A stretch of 64,000 nt of DNA from Sphingobacteriales bacterium 50-39 (GTDB lineage: Bacteria; Bacteroidota; Bacteroidia; Chitinophagales; Chitinophagaceae), in the NCBI GenBank assembly GCA_001898505.1, contig MKTZ01000010.1, positions 1-64,000 of the forward strand, read 5' to 3'. The notes under the pieces were generated by a model. That model ran no database searches. It was not told where the DNA came from and saw only the letters and a program-made list of their open reading frames with translations. Below, one piece after another: positions 41,890 through 51,695 of the stretch. The position numbers and the translations under genes were made by a program. Each line of letters opens with the position of its first letter. The stretch's first letter is position 1.

Positions 41890-43713
41890 ATGGGAAGAAG
41901 AATAGGATTGCTGCTATTATCCTGGGGGCTGAGCTGCCACATGGGTTTTTCTCAGACACCAGTGATCTTCGATACGGATATGGGGCCTGACTACGATGAT
42001 GTAGGCGCGATCACGCTGCTGCATGCCTTTGCGGACAGCGGTAAGATAAAGATACTGGCCACGATGGCGAGTGACAAATACGAGGGAGTTGCGGCCGTTC
42101 TCAATCTCTTTAATACTTATTTTCATCGTCCGGAGATACCTGTCGGCGTTCCAAAAGGCGAGGCTGTGGATCAGCGTGACTGGCAGCATTGGACGGATAG
42201 TATATTACATAAATATCCGCATGCAATTGGTCGGAACAGTGAGGCGCTGGATGCTGTTGCACTTTACCGGAAACTATTAGCCGGACAGAAGGATCATAGT
42301 GTTGTCGTCATCACGGTGGGCTTTTTGACCAATCTTTCCGGGCTCCTTCGCAGCGGTCCGGATGTATATTCTTCCTTGAGCGGTGAAGAGCTGGTGCGTA
42401 AGAAGGTAAAGGAACTGGTGTCCATGGCGGGAAGCTTTCCTGCCGGAAAAGAGTTCAATGTCCATCGGGATAGCGAGGCCAGCCGGTATGTATCCATCCA
42501 CTGGCCGGGAACTATTATATTCAGCGGTTTTGAGATAGGGAAGAAAATAAAATGCGGATTGCCGTTGGTTCACAATGAACAAATATGGAACAGTCCCGTC
42601 AAGGATGTATTTCGTATCAGCATTCCCCAGGCTGCGGAAGACAGTGCAGGGAGGATGAGCTGGGATGAGACGGCGGTGCTGGTAGGTGTGGGTGGGTATA
42701 AACCTTACTATACGCTTCGGCCGGGGCGGATACGAGTGGCGGAAGATGGCAGCAATACATGGGATAGTAGTGGTCGCGGGCAATTTTATTTGGTGGAAGC
42801 TGTTCCACCGACGGTGGTGCGGGATGTCATCGATGGATTGATGATGCATCAGCCGGAACCCTTTCCAAAACAGGTGCACCGGATATTGTTCTTAGGCAAC
42901 AGCATCACGTATGACGGTAAATATATCGTAGACCTGGAGACATATTTTACACTTCACTATCCAGGGAGACATTTTGAATTTATCAATGAGGGCCTTCCCA
43001 GCGAGACTGTGTCGGGGTTGTCCGAGCCGGGGCATGCGGATGGAAAATTTCCCCGGCCTGATCTGCATGAACGGCTGTCGAGGGTGCTGGCTCTGACAAA
43101 GCCCGACCTGGTATTTGCGTGCTATGGGATGAATGACGGTATCTATATGCCTTTTGACGATAGGCGGTTCGCGAAATTCAGGGAGGGTATGTTATGGCTG
43201 CATAAGGAGCTGGCTGCAACGGGCGTCCGGATCATACATCTGACGCCGGCTGTATTTGACGAGCAGCATGGAGGGCATGCGGGGTACGCGGAAGTGATGG
43301 ACAGGTATTCCGGCTGGCTGCTGCAGCAGAGAGATCCCCTGGGATGGAGTGTAGGTGATATTTATTTCCCCATGAAAAAATATCTGTTGGATCGCAGGGC
43401 GGCCGATCCATCTTTTGCTTATGCAAAAGATGGGGTACATCCAGACAGCCTGGGACATTGGATCATGGCAAAAGCTGTGCTGAGCTACCTGGGAGAGAGG
43501 GAGGATGCGGAGAGCGCCGGGGCTGCTTTTGAAAAATATCCGCGTGGACTTTCTGTCTTCCGCTTGGTAGGAGAGAAGCAGCAGATCATGAAGGATGCCT
43601 GGCTTACGACGGCGGGTCATAAGCGGCCGGGTATGAATGTGGGGCTGCCGCTGGAGGAGGCCAGGAAAAAAGAAGCCGGGATAGATATGGAGATCAGGCG
43701 AGAACTGCACTGA
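41890..43713 (+). CDS. Secreted fusion of nucleoside hydrolase-like and SGNH hydrolase domains
   Basis: A 607-residue two-domain protein. A signal peptide (about 1-21) is followed by an inosine-uridine nucleoside hydrolase-like domain: the calcium-binding cluster FDTDMGPDYDDVGA at 27-40 with D28, D30, D36 and D37, and the later acidic SWDETAVL near 257-264. From about 330 an SGNH/GDSL hydrolase begins: FLGNSIT (Ser338), the Gly-Asn block GMND (413-416) and DGVHPD (514-519) with the catalytic Asp and His. Both active sites look intact. Each half alone is common; the secreted fusion is uncommon. One idea is processing of a ribosylated or acetylated glycoside, with the SGNH domain removing an ester. 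Its stop abuts the stop of the giant convergent gene with no spacer. Confidence 0.85.
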   Translation: MGRRIGLLLLSWGLSCHMGFSQTPVIFDTDMGPDYDDVGAITLLHAFADSGKIKILATMASDKYEGVAAVLNLFNTYFHRPEIPVGVPKGEAVDQRDWQHWTDSILHKYPHAIGRNSEALDAVALYRKLLAGQKDHSVVVITVGFLTNLSGLLRSGPDVYSSLSGEELVRKKVKELVSMAGSFPAGKEFNVHRDSEASRYVSIHWPGTIIFSGFEIGKKIKCGLPLVHNEQIWNSPVKDVFRISIPQAAEDSAGRMSWDETAVLVGVGGYKPYYTLRPGRIRVAEDGSNTWDSSGRGQFYLVEAVPPTVVRDVIDGLMMHQPEPFPKQVHRILFLGNSITYDGKYIVDLETYFTLHYPGRHFEFINEGLPSETVSGLSEPGHADGKFPRPDLHERLSRVLALTKPDLVFACYGMNDGIYMPFDDRRFAKFREGMLWLHKELAATGVRIIHLTPAVFDEQHGGHAGYAEVMDRYSGWLLQQRDPLGWSVGDIYFPMKKYLLDRRAADPSFAYAKDGVHPDSLGHWIMAKAVLSYLGEREDAESAGAAFEKYPRGLSVFRLVGEKQQIMKDAWLTTAGHKRPGMNVGLPLEEARKKEAGIDMEIRRELH

Positions 43714-46700
43714 CTATTCGACTGTCATGGCTGTGACGGCCTGGAGGAACCAGCCGCTGTGTGGTATCCATTGTTCGCTCCATCGCCATTCGTTGCCATT
43801 GTCTTCCATTTTGAAATCGATGCCTGAGCCGTCTGCGTTCCTGCCGGATATGCCGTTTGAAATACCGCCTCTTCCGGAGCCGTGTCCATACATCGATGCC
43901 ATATAAGGCACATTGTTCTTGCCATAGTCATACATCATGCAGATGTTGTAGGGGTTGCTGCCCAGCACCCAGGAAACGAGGTTGGATGCATATTCGGCGA
44001 TGTCCTGTCTTACGCCCAGGGGGCTTTCAGCCGGATAGACGAGACGTCCGCCCACCAGCATGGCTGCTGCGAGGGAGCCGAGGCGAGCGTCCTCACCCTG
44101 CCACCACCAGCCGCTCTCGTTCTCATGCGGTATAAAGAAACCGCTCGTTACTTTTCCTTTGTAAAGAAAGCTCTGTCGCGGGTAGCCGAAGGGGTTTTTT
44201 ACTTCGTGTGTTATGGTGAGATTATAGTCGATGGCTTTTTTTATAGTGGTGAGCGCCTGGCGACGATGGGCAGTGTCCGTCTCGATGTTAAGATAACGGG
44301 CCAGGGCCATGATGGGGAGGCCTGCGTCGGCGGCATGCCAGAAGGGGCGGTCAGCATCGTTGGCTATAAAATAACCGGTGGGAGAGAGTCGATGAGAGAG
44401 GTTATCGTTGCGTTTGCGGGCTTCTGCCTTATATATATCCTTTCCGGTGGCTATCCAGAGTTCGGTGGCTGCCATGAGGGCACAGTAGTCGTCGATGACG
44501 TTGTCCTTGCCGTCGTCTGCATATTTTGTCGAGAACTGTTGGACGTGTGTAAAGGCGCGTTCGGCTGCTTTGAGATAGTCTTCCGAAGTGAAGGCTCCGT
44601 CCCTTCTCCATCCTGCAATGCGGGCGAGTGATGCGATGGCCATGCCTGCACCCTCACGCCAGGCGCATTGGTAGTCGGAGGTGGTTTTGCTGTTGGCCAG
44701 CAATCCTACTACTCTGCGGGCGTTGGCGTCTTTATTAAAATAGGAGAAGACTGTCATGTAAAAATAGCCTTCGGGGGAGAGGGAACGCATGATATAGTCG
44801 GCTCCGTAGAGCGCTTCGTCTGTCAGCGCCTGTTTGCAGCCCGTCTGTTCGAGGAGGGCCGGTATTTTTTCCACCGTATGGATCATTGACCAGTCTACCA
44901 TGGGTATCTGCTGGGGGGACATGAAATTGGTATAGGCCAGGTGGGAGAAGTATTTGCTGACGTCGCCGGATGCGTCGCACCATCCTCCGGTGAGGTCGAC
45001 CGTTTTGTCGCTGCCGAAGAGTTTTATATGCCTGTCCGCTTCCTGTTCTTCCGGGGAACTGGCTCTTTGGTGATAGAAGAAATGGGTGATGGCGGGGACG
45101 GCGATCCTGGTGAGGGCGTTGTCGTCGAGCTGGAAGGCGGGGGATTCGGCGTCTTTTACTTTCAGCTTGTAATAGCCGGGGGTATGGAAGTTTGAGAAAT
45201 CGATGCGGCTGTACCAAACCTGGGCCCAGTCCGTGACTTGTTCGGACTTTTGCACGACGTCCGTATAGACCGTCTGAAGGGTCCTGGCGTCCACGAGGGT
45301 AAATGTCGTATGATCCGGGAGGGGGTCTTTGCTTCTGACGATGGCGCTTTTAGGCGCCTCCATATTATACGCAACCTGGTTGGCCAGGATGGTGATAGGC
45401 TGGGCCAGGGATTGGTCGATGTCATGCTGTTCTTTATCCGGGGCTTTTGACGCGGCCCAGAGCAATGCATCCTTCATAAGGGTGGTGAAGTTGGTGTCTG
45501 TGCAGATGCTGGTATCGTGTCCAATGCCGATGTACAGGACGCGGTCGTATTGCGGGTTGGTCCAGATGATGGGATGGTCTCCCATCGGATGGGCGGGTTT
45601 ATAGGTGGTCTCATCCGCTGTGGCGAGGACGTGTATATATTTTCTGGGGCTCTTTTCGAACTCATACCATTCGTCGCGGATGGAAAATGATCCCGGCAGA
45701 TGGCGTGTCACGGGATGATCGTGATCTTCTACCAGGACCGTGCCTTGTTGAAGAGGCGGGTGAGGGGAATAGACCGCATGGCCCATCAACTGTTCATACC
45801 ATTGCCAGTAGGTGTGTCCGGGCCTGGTAAATTGGGCGCCTGTGAGTCCGGCTGCGTGGAGGCCTATGAAACCTTTGCCTTTGGAGATGAATTGCTGGAT
45901 CGCGTATTGTTGTTGTGTGGTGAGCTCAAAAGGGGCCTGGTGCAATTGGATAAGTACCTGGTATTTTGCGAGGTTATCCTCCGTCAGCGCGGAGAGATCG
46001 CAGGTAAGGTCGATGTCGAGGTTGTTTTCGGCGGCGAGCTTTTGGAAGAGCGGCCTGGAGGCTTTTACCATGGGGTAGTGGTAGCGGTCGATGGAACCTA
46101 CGACGAGGACCTTTTTTGGGTTGAGGCCGGAGGAGGAGAAATGGGCCTGGATCAGGGGACTTGAGGAGGGCTGACCGGATGCGGTCCGAGACTGTGAGCC
46201 GGATGGAGCCCATTGGCCGGTCTGAGACCATTGCCCGCCCGAGAGTCGGTAAAGTGCTGTGCGACCGGTGAAGTAAAGTGTGTCATTGTGGATGGTCAGG
46301 GTGGAGGGGCGCTCAGGTGTGTGGATGAGCTGCTGTTGTACGCCGTTGGGGTTGAATTTATAAATATCTCCGTCGGCGATCCAGACGTTGCCTTGCTCGT
46401 CGGGGATGGCACTGAATTCGCCCCGTTCGGCAAAATATTTCAGGTCGGAAAGATAACCTTTTGGGTCAACCTGGAATCTAACCGTGCGTTTGTCGTATTC
46501 GTCTACGGCGTAAAGCGGTTGACCAGGGAATGCTTCTACCAGTGCGCAGGATCTGGCCAGGTCGTAGCAAATGGGTATGATCGTCCGTCCGTCCGGGGCC
46601 AGCCAGCAGGAGTCATTTCTGCGGATGGAGACCTGATTGAAATCATGAAAATCCCGCCATCTGTTGGATGGGTAGAGGGCCTTATAAACATTGCCGACAG

Positions 46701-49185
46701 CGCTCATGGGGACTATGTCCAACTTTTTTATCGACTCGTCTGGATGGTTGGGATCAATGGAATAGACGAAGGTGGCAAAGCCCGAGTTGCCCCAGCCGCT
46801 AAAGGAGGTGCCGCCGGCATCGGGCGGGTTTTGGAAGCCGTCCTGGCGACCGTTGACCATGAAGCCTGGTTGTGGATTGTATCTGAAAACTACGAGCAAA
46901 TTGTCTTTGGAGTCACATGCCAGGGAAAGGGGCTCCCAGGGGAAGTCGGCCAGCAGTTGAAGAGACTGGGTTGTTGCGGACCATTTGTAGACTCTTTTCA
47001 TGCGTTGTTCGGCGAAGTATACATTTCCTTTGGAGTCGTGGCAGCTACCGAGGGCGAATTCAAAACCTTTTCCAAACATTTGTATTGGGCCTGTGGATGG
47101 GGATTCGGCCAGCTTGCGGGTGGTACCGGTGATGAGCAACCGGGAAAATTCTGTGGGCCGGACTTCTATATTCGTATTGATATCATACAGCGGATTGTCC
47201 GTCGTGTATTTGATCTGGCTGTAATTGTGGACATTCAGCAGTTCGACGTTCCTGCAATCCCAGGTGCGGATGGAGTAGGGGTAAGGCACTTTGACACGGA
47301 TGACCCGGAACATGTAGAGGTTGGCGAAGCTCATATCATGACAGTCCTGCATCTCCATGGGCTGGCATTGGGAGCTCTCCCGGCTCTCTTCTTCCAGCTG
47401 GAGCGCATAAATGTTCCAGTTGGCAACGTTGTTGAACCGGACTTCGTTGCGGACATGATGCTCCACGGAGAGAGCGTAGATCCTGCCGCGGGTAGAGGTA
47501 TTGCTGGCATAGAACCCGGAGGTTGCGGAAGTGCTGGCGGACCATATGTTCTTGAAGATGCCGCCACCGTTATTGGTCACCCAGCAGCTCCAGTACTGGG
47601 TGTCCCAGGTCTGTCCTCCATTGCCGTCATAGGGGCGTACTGCTTGTGCGTTCTCCCATTGCCAGGGAACTTTTGGACCGGGACGCATCGTGCCATGGCC
47701 GCCGATGAACTTTACGTCATCGATCATGGAATTCTCGCCGCCAGCCCATTTACAGGCTACTGCGCGGAAGTTGTTTTCTGCTGTATACAGGCCAATTCCT
47801 GTGAGGATATTGGCGCCGCCCTGAGGGGCTTCGATCATTGGCTGAGGCGGCCCGAACCCTCCGAAGGCGGGGGCGTCTTCCTTTAGGGCGAAATGGGTGG
47901 CCATGGGGTGAAGACCTATGAGGATGGTATTGGGTTTCAGATGGATGGTCCCGGTGATCCTGTAAGCGCCTTGTGGTACATAGATGACCGGGTGTTCATC
48001 GATGGCTTTCTGGATGGCCTTTGTGTCGTCGGTGATGCCATCGCCTGCGGCTCCCAATGTTTTCAGGTTGACCCAATCCTTTACCGCGGGGAGGGCTGGA
48101 ATGTCGCGGGGGGTGGGTGCGGGCATGGTCTTCAGGGGTGTGATGTCCATCTCTGCGTGATATTTTGCATCCTTGTCAAGATCGTCCATCTGGAGGCCGT
48201 AGACGAGACGCTGGACCTGGTAGATGGGGGCCGGGGCTTTTGTGGTAGTATCGGCTTTGGGATAATGGATAAGGACCGGGGTATTGCGGCAGACGAGGTT
48301 GCGGATATTGAGCTGCATGTTGGCATTGTCTTCGTCGCTCAATGTCAGTGCGGGGCCGGAGATATTCTCAAACTTGCAATCGCCGAGAAACAGTTTCTCC
48401 CAATAATTGGGTGTCACCTGTATAACGGAGGGGGTATTCTTTACCTGCATGCGGATGATAGTGAAGCCTGCCTCCTGTGTTTTTATAACTGTCTGCCGCT
48501 GGCCCTCGAAATAAGTGTCGAGCATCATGAACTGCCATCCGGGGGAGGCTTTTGTCGTATAGATGCCATACTCGCCGCCAAAGAATTTTACATCTTCTAT
48601 CATATTGCCCACATCGAAAAGACCTGCCCGCCCTTTGCCAATATCAATATTACAGTGAGCCACGAAGCTGTGCTGGGCAAAGTGGGTCCTGAGCGCAACG
48701 GCGGCGGGGTTGCCGTCCTCTATTTTCAGATCAATATTGGAAAGGGCGCTATAGAAGGTGCCGGCGCCGGCGTCATGGACGGCGCCTGTGGAATCGAGGG
48801 GGCCGCTGGTGAACCAGAACATGTAGCTGGCCTTGCCCTTATCTTTTGGGTTTTCTTCCTGGAACCCCGGGGCGTTCTTTTTTAATAGGATAAGAGGTCG
48901 GTGGCTGCCATAACCTATCAGGCGGATGGCTGCGGGGATATAGATGGTCTTTGTGATGGTGTAGGTGCCTTCCGGGATAAAGAGGATGCCGAAGTTCCTG
49001 TCCTTTTTTAGCTGGTCGATAGCTGTCTGCAGCTGGGCGGAGACGTCGGTCCGACTGTCGGGCATGAAATAGACTGCGGCGGGGTCATCGATCTTTTGGG
49101 TGTAAATGGAGATGCCGGGGGTGAATTGGGCATGGGAATACAGGGTGACTGTGAGCAGGGCAATCGACAGGAAAAACTTTACCAT
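43714..49185 (-). CDS. Giant secreted multidomain glycan-active protein: beta-helix, ThuA and GH9 domains
   Basis: An 1823-residue exported polypeptide with a signal peptide (1-19). Domains in order: a pectate-lyase-like beta-helix (about 40-320, starting TDVSAQLQTAIDQLKKDRN); a second beta-helix of the Pectate_lyase_3/epimerase type (about 370-690, LGAAGDGITDDTKAIQKAID); a propeller-like region (about 705-985, NVYFAEQRMKRVYKW, NVWIADGDIYKF); a Ser/Gln linker (about 990-1020); a ThuA-like domain (about 1022-1248, GFIGLHAAG, MGDHPIIW, YIGIGHD); a CelD_N-like Ig domain (about 1262-1360); and a GH9-like (alpha/alpha)6 domain (about 1365-1823). In the last, GGWCDASGD (about 1400-1408) replaces the classical 'GGWxDAGDY' base motif, and NEWRWSEQW (about 1798) is near the position of the acid Glu. 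No T9SS sorting domain is visible at the end. It could act on a complex pectic or beta-linked glycan; the substrate is unknown. Confidence 0.87.
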   Translation of the reverse strand: MVKFFLSIALLTVTLYSHAQFTPGISIYTQKIDDPAAVYFMPDSRTDVSAQLQTAIDQLKKDRNFGILFIPEGTYTITKTIYIPAAIRLIGYGSHRPLILLKKNAPGFQEENPKDKGKASYMFWFTSGPLDSTGAVHDAGAGTFYSALSNIDLKIEDGNPAAVALRTHFAQHSFVAHCNIDIGKGRAGLFDVGNMIEDVKFFGGEYGIYTTKASPGWQFMMLDTYFEGQRQTVIKTQEAGFTIIRMQVKNTPSVIQVTPNYWEKLFLGDCKFENISGPALTLSDEDNANMQLNIRNLVCRNTPVLIHYPKADTTTKAPAPIYQVQRLVYGLQMDDLDKDAKYHAEMDITPLKTMPAPTPRDIPALPAVKDWVNLKTLGAAGDGITDDTKAIQKAIDEHPVIYVPQGAYRITGTIHLKPNTILIGLHPMATHFALKEDAPAFGGFGPPQPMIEAPQGGANILTGIGLYTAENNFRAVACKWAGGENSMIDDVKFIGGHGTMRPGPKVPWQWENAQAVRPYDGNGGQTWDTQYWSCWVTNNGGGIFKNIWSASTSATSGFYASNTSTRGRIYALSVEHHVRNEVRFNNVANWNIYALQLEEESRESSQCQPMEMQDCHDMSFANLYMFRVIRVKVPYPYSIRTWDCRNVELLNVHNYSQIKYTTDNPLYDINTNIEVRPTEFSRLLITGTTRKLAESPSTGPIQMFGKGFEFALGSCHDSKGNVYFAEQRMKRVYKWSATTQSLQLLADFPWEPLSLACDSKDNLLVVFRYNPQPGFMVNGRQDGFQNPPDAGGTSFSGWGNSGFATFVYSIDPNHPDESIKKLDIVPMSAVGNVYKALYPSNRWRDFHDFNQVSIRRNDSCWLAPDGRTIIPICYDLARSCALVEAFPGQPLYAVDEYDKRTVRFQVDPKGYLSDLKYFAERGEFSAIPDEQGNVWIADGDIYKFNPNGVQQQLIHTPERPSTLTIHNDTLYFTGRTALYRLSGGQWSQTGQWAPSGSQSRTASGQPSSSPLIQAHFSSSGLNPKKVLVVGSIDRYHYPMVKASRPLFQKLAAENNLDIDLTCDLSALTEDNLAKYQVLIQLHQAPFELTTQQQYAIQQFISKGKGFIGLHAAGLTGAQFTRPGHTYWQWYEQLMGHAVYSPHPPLQQGTVLVEDHDHPVTRHLPGSFSIRDEWYEFEKSPRKYIHVLATADETTYKPAHPMGDHPIIWTNPQYDRVLYIGIGHDTSICTDTNFTTLMKDALLWAASKAPDKEQHDIDQSLAQPITILANQVAYNMEAPKSAIVRSKDPLPDHTTFTLVDARTLQTVYTDVVQKSEQVTDWAQVWYSRIDFSNFHTPGYYKLKVKDAESPAFQLDDNALTRIAVPAITHFFYHQRASSPEEQEADRHIKLFGSDKTVDLTGGWCDASGDVSKYFSHLAYTNFMSPQQIPMVDWSMIHTVEKIPALLEQTGCKQALTDEALYGADYIMRSLSPEGYFYMTVFSYFNKDANARRVVGLLANSKTTSDYQCAWREGAGMAIASLARIAGWRRDGAFTSEDYLKAAERAFTHVQQFSTKYADDGKDNVIDDYCALMAATELWIATGKDIYKAEARKRNDNLSHRLSPTGYFIANDADRPFWHAADAGLPIMALARYLNIETDTAHRRQALTTIKKAIDYNLTITHEVKNPFGYPRQSFLYKGKVTSGFFIPHENESGWWWQGEDARLGSLAAAMLVGGRLVYPAESPLGVRQDIAEYASNLVSWVLGSNPYNICMMYDYGKNNVPYMASMYGHGSGRGGISNGISGRNADGSGIDFKMEDNGNEWRWSEQWIPHSGWFLQAVTAMTVE

Positions 49186-49324
49186 GAGATTTGATATGTT
49201 AATGTGCAGGGGGGGACGGACCGGAGATCCGCCGGTGAACCAAGTTAGGTAAAATCGTCATGAAAAACAGCGATATGGGAAGGGGAGAGTGCTTTTGACG
49301 TGGTCTGTAGGGGAGAAATAGGGG

Positions 49325-49816
49325 CTATCGATCGTCTTCTATGGAAAAAATATAAACTGTACCGGAGTCCTGCTGTACTTCCTTGTACCCGATGCTGATG
49401 AGCCCCTTTTTATAAGACGTGGTTTGGAAGCTGCTGCCATCGATATTGGGCGTTGAACTTACTGATCTTTTATAGCCGGCCTGGGTGAGCTGTTTGCTAA
49501 AGCTGGCGGCTTCTGATTTTAGCCACAGGCCATATTCCAATGTAAGTACTTTTATTTTTGGTACCCAGCCGACATGGAGGGATCGTTGGGCGGCGCCGGA
49601 ATCGGTGCGGGTTATGACGGTATAATTTGTGATACTGAAGTCTTTTTCATCACTGAATACCTGCTTTTTAAATCCTTTGGCTGTCATGAAGGAGTCTATC
49701 TTTTCCAATTTGTATTTTTTTAGGACAGCGAGCTCGTCGGCCTTTAGCGTCTGGGCGTGGAGGGAGGTGCCGTATATTGTTAGCAGGAGGAAGGTCAGGC
49801 GTATGGGGAGGGGCAT
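49325..49816 (-). CDS. Hypothetical secreted protein
   Basis: A 163-residue protein beginning at the ATG at 49816, where a clear signal peptide (MPLPIRLTFLLLTIYGTSLHA, cut near AQT) is read. The mature part is alpha/beta with KADELAVLKKYKLEKIDSFM, a charged helix, and a beta-rich second half (FQTTSYKKGLISIGYKEVQ). I recognise no family and see no catalytic motif. The ATG is preferred over the much longer open frame upstream, which would overlap the divergent nucleotidyltransferase gene. It is divergent from that gene with only 51 bp between starts, so their promoters must overlap. Confidence 0.7.
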   Translation of the reverse strand: MPLPIRLTFLLLTIYGTSLHAQTLKADELAVLKKYKLEKIDSFMTAKGFKKQVFSDEKDFSITNYTVITRTDSGAAQRSLHVGWVPKIKVLTLEYGLWLKSEAASFSKQLTQAGYKRSVSSTPNIDGSSFQTTSYKKGLISIGYKEVQQDSGTVYIFSIEDDR

Positions 49817-49867
49817 GTGGGGTATTTTGGTGCTGAAGATAGTTTTTATTTCCCTAATTTGTACGAC

Positions 49868-50623
49868 ATGAAGGACACGATAGAGCAACAGCTCGGAGAT
49901 ATTGAAAAAGAGCATCATGTGAAGATATTGTATGCCTGTGAATCGGGTAGCAGAGCCTGGGGGTTTGCTTCTCCGGACAGTGACTATGACGTACGATTCA
50001 TTTATGTACAGCCTACCCATCGTTATCTCAGCATCCGGGAACGGAAGGATGTCATCGAGCTGCCGGTGAATCATCTATTGGATATAAATGGCTGGGATAT
50101 CAGGAAGGCGTTGCAGCTATTCCTTAAGTCGAACGGCCCTTTGTATGAATGGTTGCAATCGCCCATCGTATACAAGGAAGAAGGTGGGCTTGCACACGAA
50201 ATGCGCAATCTGATGCCGATATATTTTTCCCATAGAGCGGGATGTCATCATTATTTCTCCATGGCCCGGAATGCTTTTGAAAATGAATTGCAGGGAGGAC
50301 GGGTAAAACTCAAAAAGTATTTTTATGCTCTTCGGCCTGCCCTGGCTTGCCGGTGGATCATAGAGAGGCAGGCTGTTCCTCCAATGGAGTTTGCTATCCT
50401 CAGGTCCCTGGTGGACGATGAGGGGTGGCAATCGGCCGTGGATGATCTACTAACCCGGAAGCAGGGGGCTGATGAGAAAGCGCTGACCGATGCGGTGCCC
50501 ATTCTGCATGACTGGCTGGAGCAAAACCTGGATCACTGTAAAAGGCAGGGGGATGAGATCCCTGCACTGAAGAACGACACAGAGGAAATGGACGGACTTT
50601 TCCGTAAATATATTGGATCATGA
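49868..50623 (+). CDS. RlaP/YcgL-type nucleotidyltransferase (short form)
   Basis: A 251-residue polymerase-beta-fold protein of the COG3541/PF10127 type. The active-site signature GSRAWGFASPDSDYDVRF is at about 27-44: GS, followed by the two metal-binding acidic residues within DSDYD. The rest is mainly helical (WDIRKALQLFLKSNGPLYEW, LRPALACRWIIE). This family (RlaP, YcgL) is linked by comparative genomics to RNA repair neighbourhoods; no direct activity is established here. I chose ATG 49868, which begins just before the conserved ESGSRAWG. The ATGA overlap with the next gene, a second family member, points to translational coupling. Together with the next genes it forms a four-gene run. 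Confidence 0.85.
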   Translation: MKDTIEQQLGDIEKEHHVKILYACESGSRAWGFASPDSDYDVRFIYVQPTHRYLSIRERKDVIELPVNHLLDINGWDIRKALQLFLKSNGPLYEWLQSPIVYKEEGGLAHEMRNLMPIYFSHRAGCHHYFSMARNAFENELQGGRVKLKKYFYALRPALACRWIIERQAVPPMEFAILRSLVDDEGWQSAVDDLLTRKQGADEKALTDAVPILHDWLEQNLDHCKRQGDEIPALKNDTEEMDGLFRKYIGS

Positions 50624-51690
50624 CCTTTGAACAACTAATGCGGGAGCCACAGCATCTACTGCTGAAATGTGTCAGCGGCAGCAGGGCTTATAACCTGGCG
50701 CTGCCCGGTTCCGACACAGATATAAAGGGTATATTCGCGCTGCCTCAAAAAGAGCTGTACGGACTGACCCATACCGAGCAGGTGGCCAATGCGAGCCATG
50801 ATGAAGTGTTTTTTGAAGTGGGACGTTTTATCGACTTGTTGTGCAAGAACAATCCCAATATACTGGAACTGCTCAGCACACCGGAAAATTGCGTGCTATT
50901 CCGTCATCCGCTGATGCAGCTTATAAGACCAGAGAATTTCCTTTCGAGGCTCTGTTTTGAAACCTTTGCCGGCTATGCAAAAACCCAGATAAAAAAAGCC
51001 CGGGGACTAAATAAAAAGATACTCCAGACATTTGAAAAAGAGCGCAGATCGGTATTGGATTTTTGTCATGTGGTCAGGGACAACGGAACAAAGCCGTTAA
51101 AGGAATGGCTGCAGGAAAATGGGTTTGATCAAAAAGATTGTGGCCTGGTCAATCTGGATCATTTCCGGGACGCCTACCTGCTCTTTCATGAGGAGAGGGG
51201 AAAAGAGGTGGGAGGGCAATTGAAGGGGATCGTTTCGTCCGATGCAGCCAACGATGTATGGCTCAGCAGTGTCGCAAAAGGAGTGAAGCCGTTGGCTGTA
51301 ATGCATTTTAACAAGGATGCCTATTCTATTTATTGCCGGGAATTTGCCGAATACTGGCGATGGGTAGAAGGACGCAATGAAGAGCGGTATCTGAATACTA
51401 TGTCACATGGGAAGAATTATGATGCCAAGCATATGATGCATACATTCCGGCTATTGAACATGGCTGAGGAAATCGCGGTGCATCATAAAGTAATGGTGTA
51501 TCGTGAAGACAGAGAATTCCTACTGCGTATCCGTTCAGGGGAATTCGAATACGAGGATTTGTTAAGGGAAGCGGAGGAGAAAATGGGCCGGATCGAAGAG
51601 TTATATGCTGTGGCCGATCTGCCGGAAGCGCCGGATGAGCGGGCGGCCGAGCGGTTGCTGGTCAGGATCAGGGAAGAATTTTATAAATAG
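50620..51690 (+). CDS. RlaP/YcgL-type nucleotidyltransferase (long form)
   Basis: A 356-residue second member of the same family. The active-site signature is VSGSRAYNLALPGSDTDIKG (about 18-37), with S-D-T-D in place of S-D-Y-D. It is about 100 residues longer, mainly in the helical C-terminus, which includes YAKTQIKKARGLNKKI and the charged end LLREAEEKMGRIEEL. The sequence differs strongly from the short form, so the pair is not a recent duplication and may form a heteromeric enzyme or act on different RNA ends (inference). It overlaps the upstream gene by 4 bp, and the TrmO-like gene follows after 5 bp. Confidence 0.84.
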   Translation: MTFEQLMREPQHLLLKCVSGSRAYNLALPGSDTDIKGIFALPQKELYGLTHTEQVANASHDEVFFEVGRFIDLLCKNNPNILELLSTPENCVLFRHPLMQLIRPENFLSRLCFETFAGYAKTQIKKARGLNKKILQTFEKERRSVLDFCHVVRDNGTKPLKEWLQENGFDQKDCGLVNLDHFRDAYLLFHEERGKEVGGQLKGIVSSDAANDVWLSSVAKGVKPLAVMHFNKDAYSIYCREFAEYWRWVEGRNEERYLNTMSHGKNYDAKHMMHTFRLLNMAEEIAVHHKVMVYREDREFLLRIRSGEFEYEDLLREAEEKMGRIEELYAVADLPEAPDERAAERLLVRIREEFYK

Positions 51691-51695
51691 ATCAT

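Noticed and set aside
46213-47886. Open frame of about 557 codons antisense to the giant secreted protein
   Set aside because: Low-complexity Gly/Val/Ala-rich translation and no motifs; the opposite strand has clear domains throughout.
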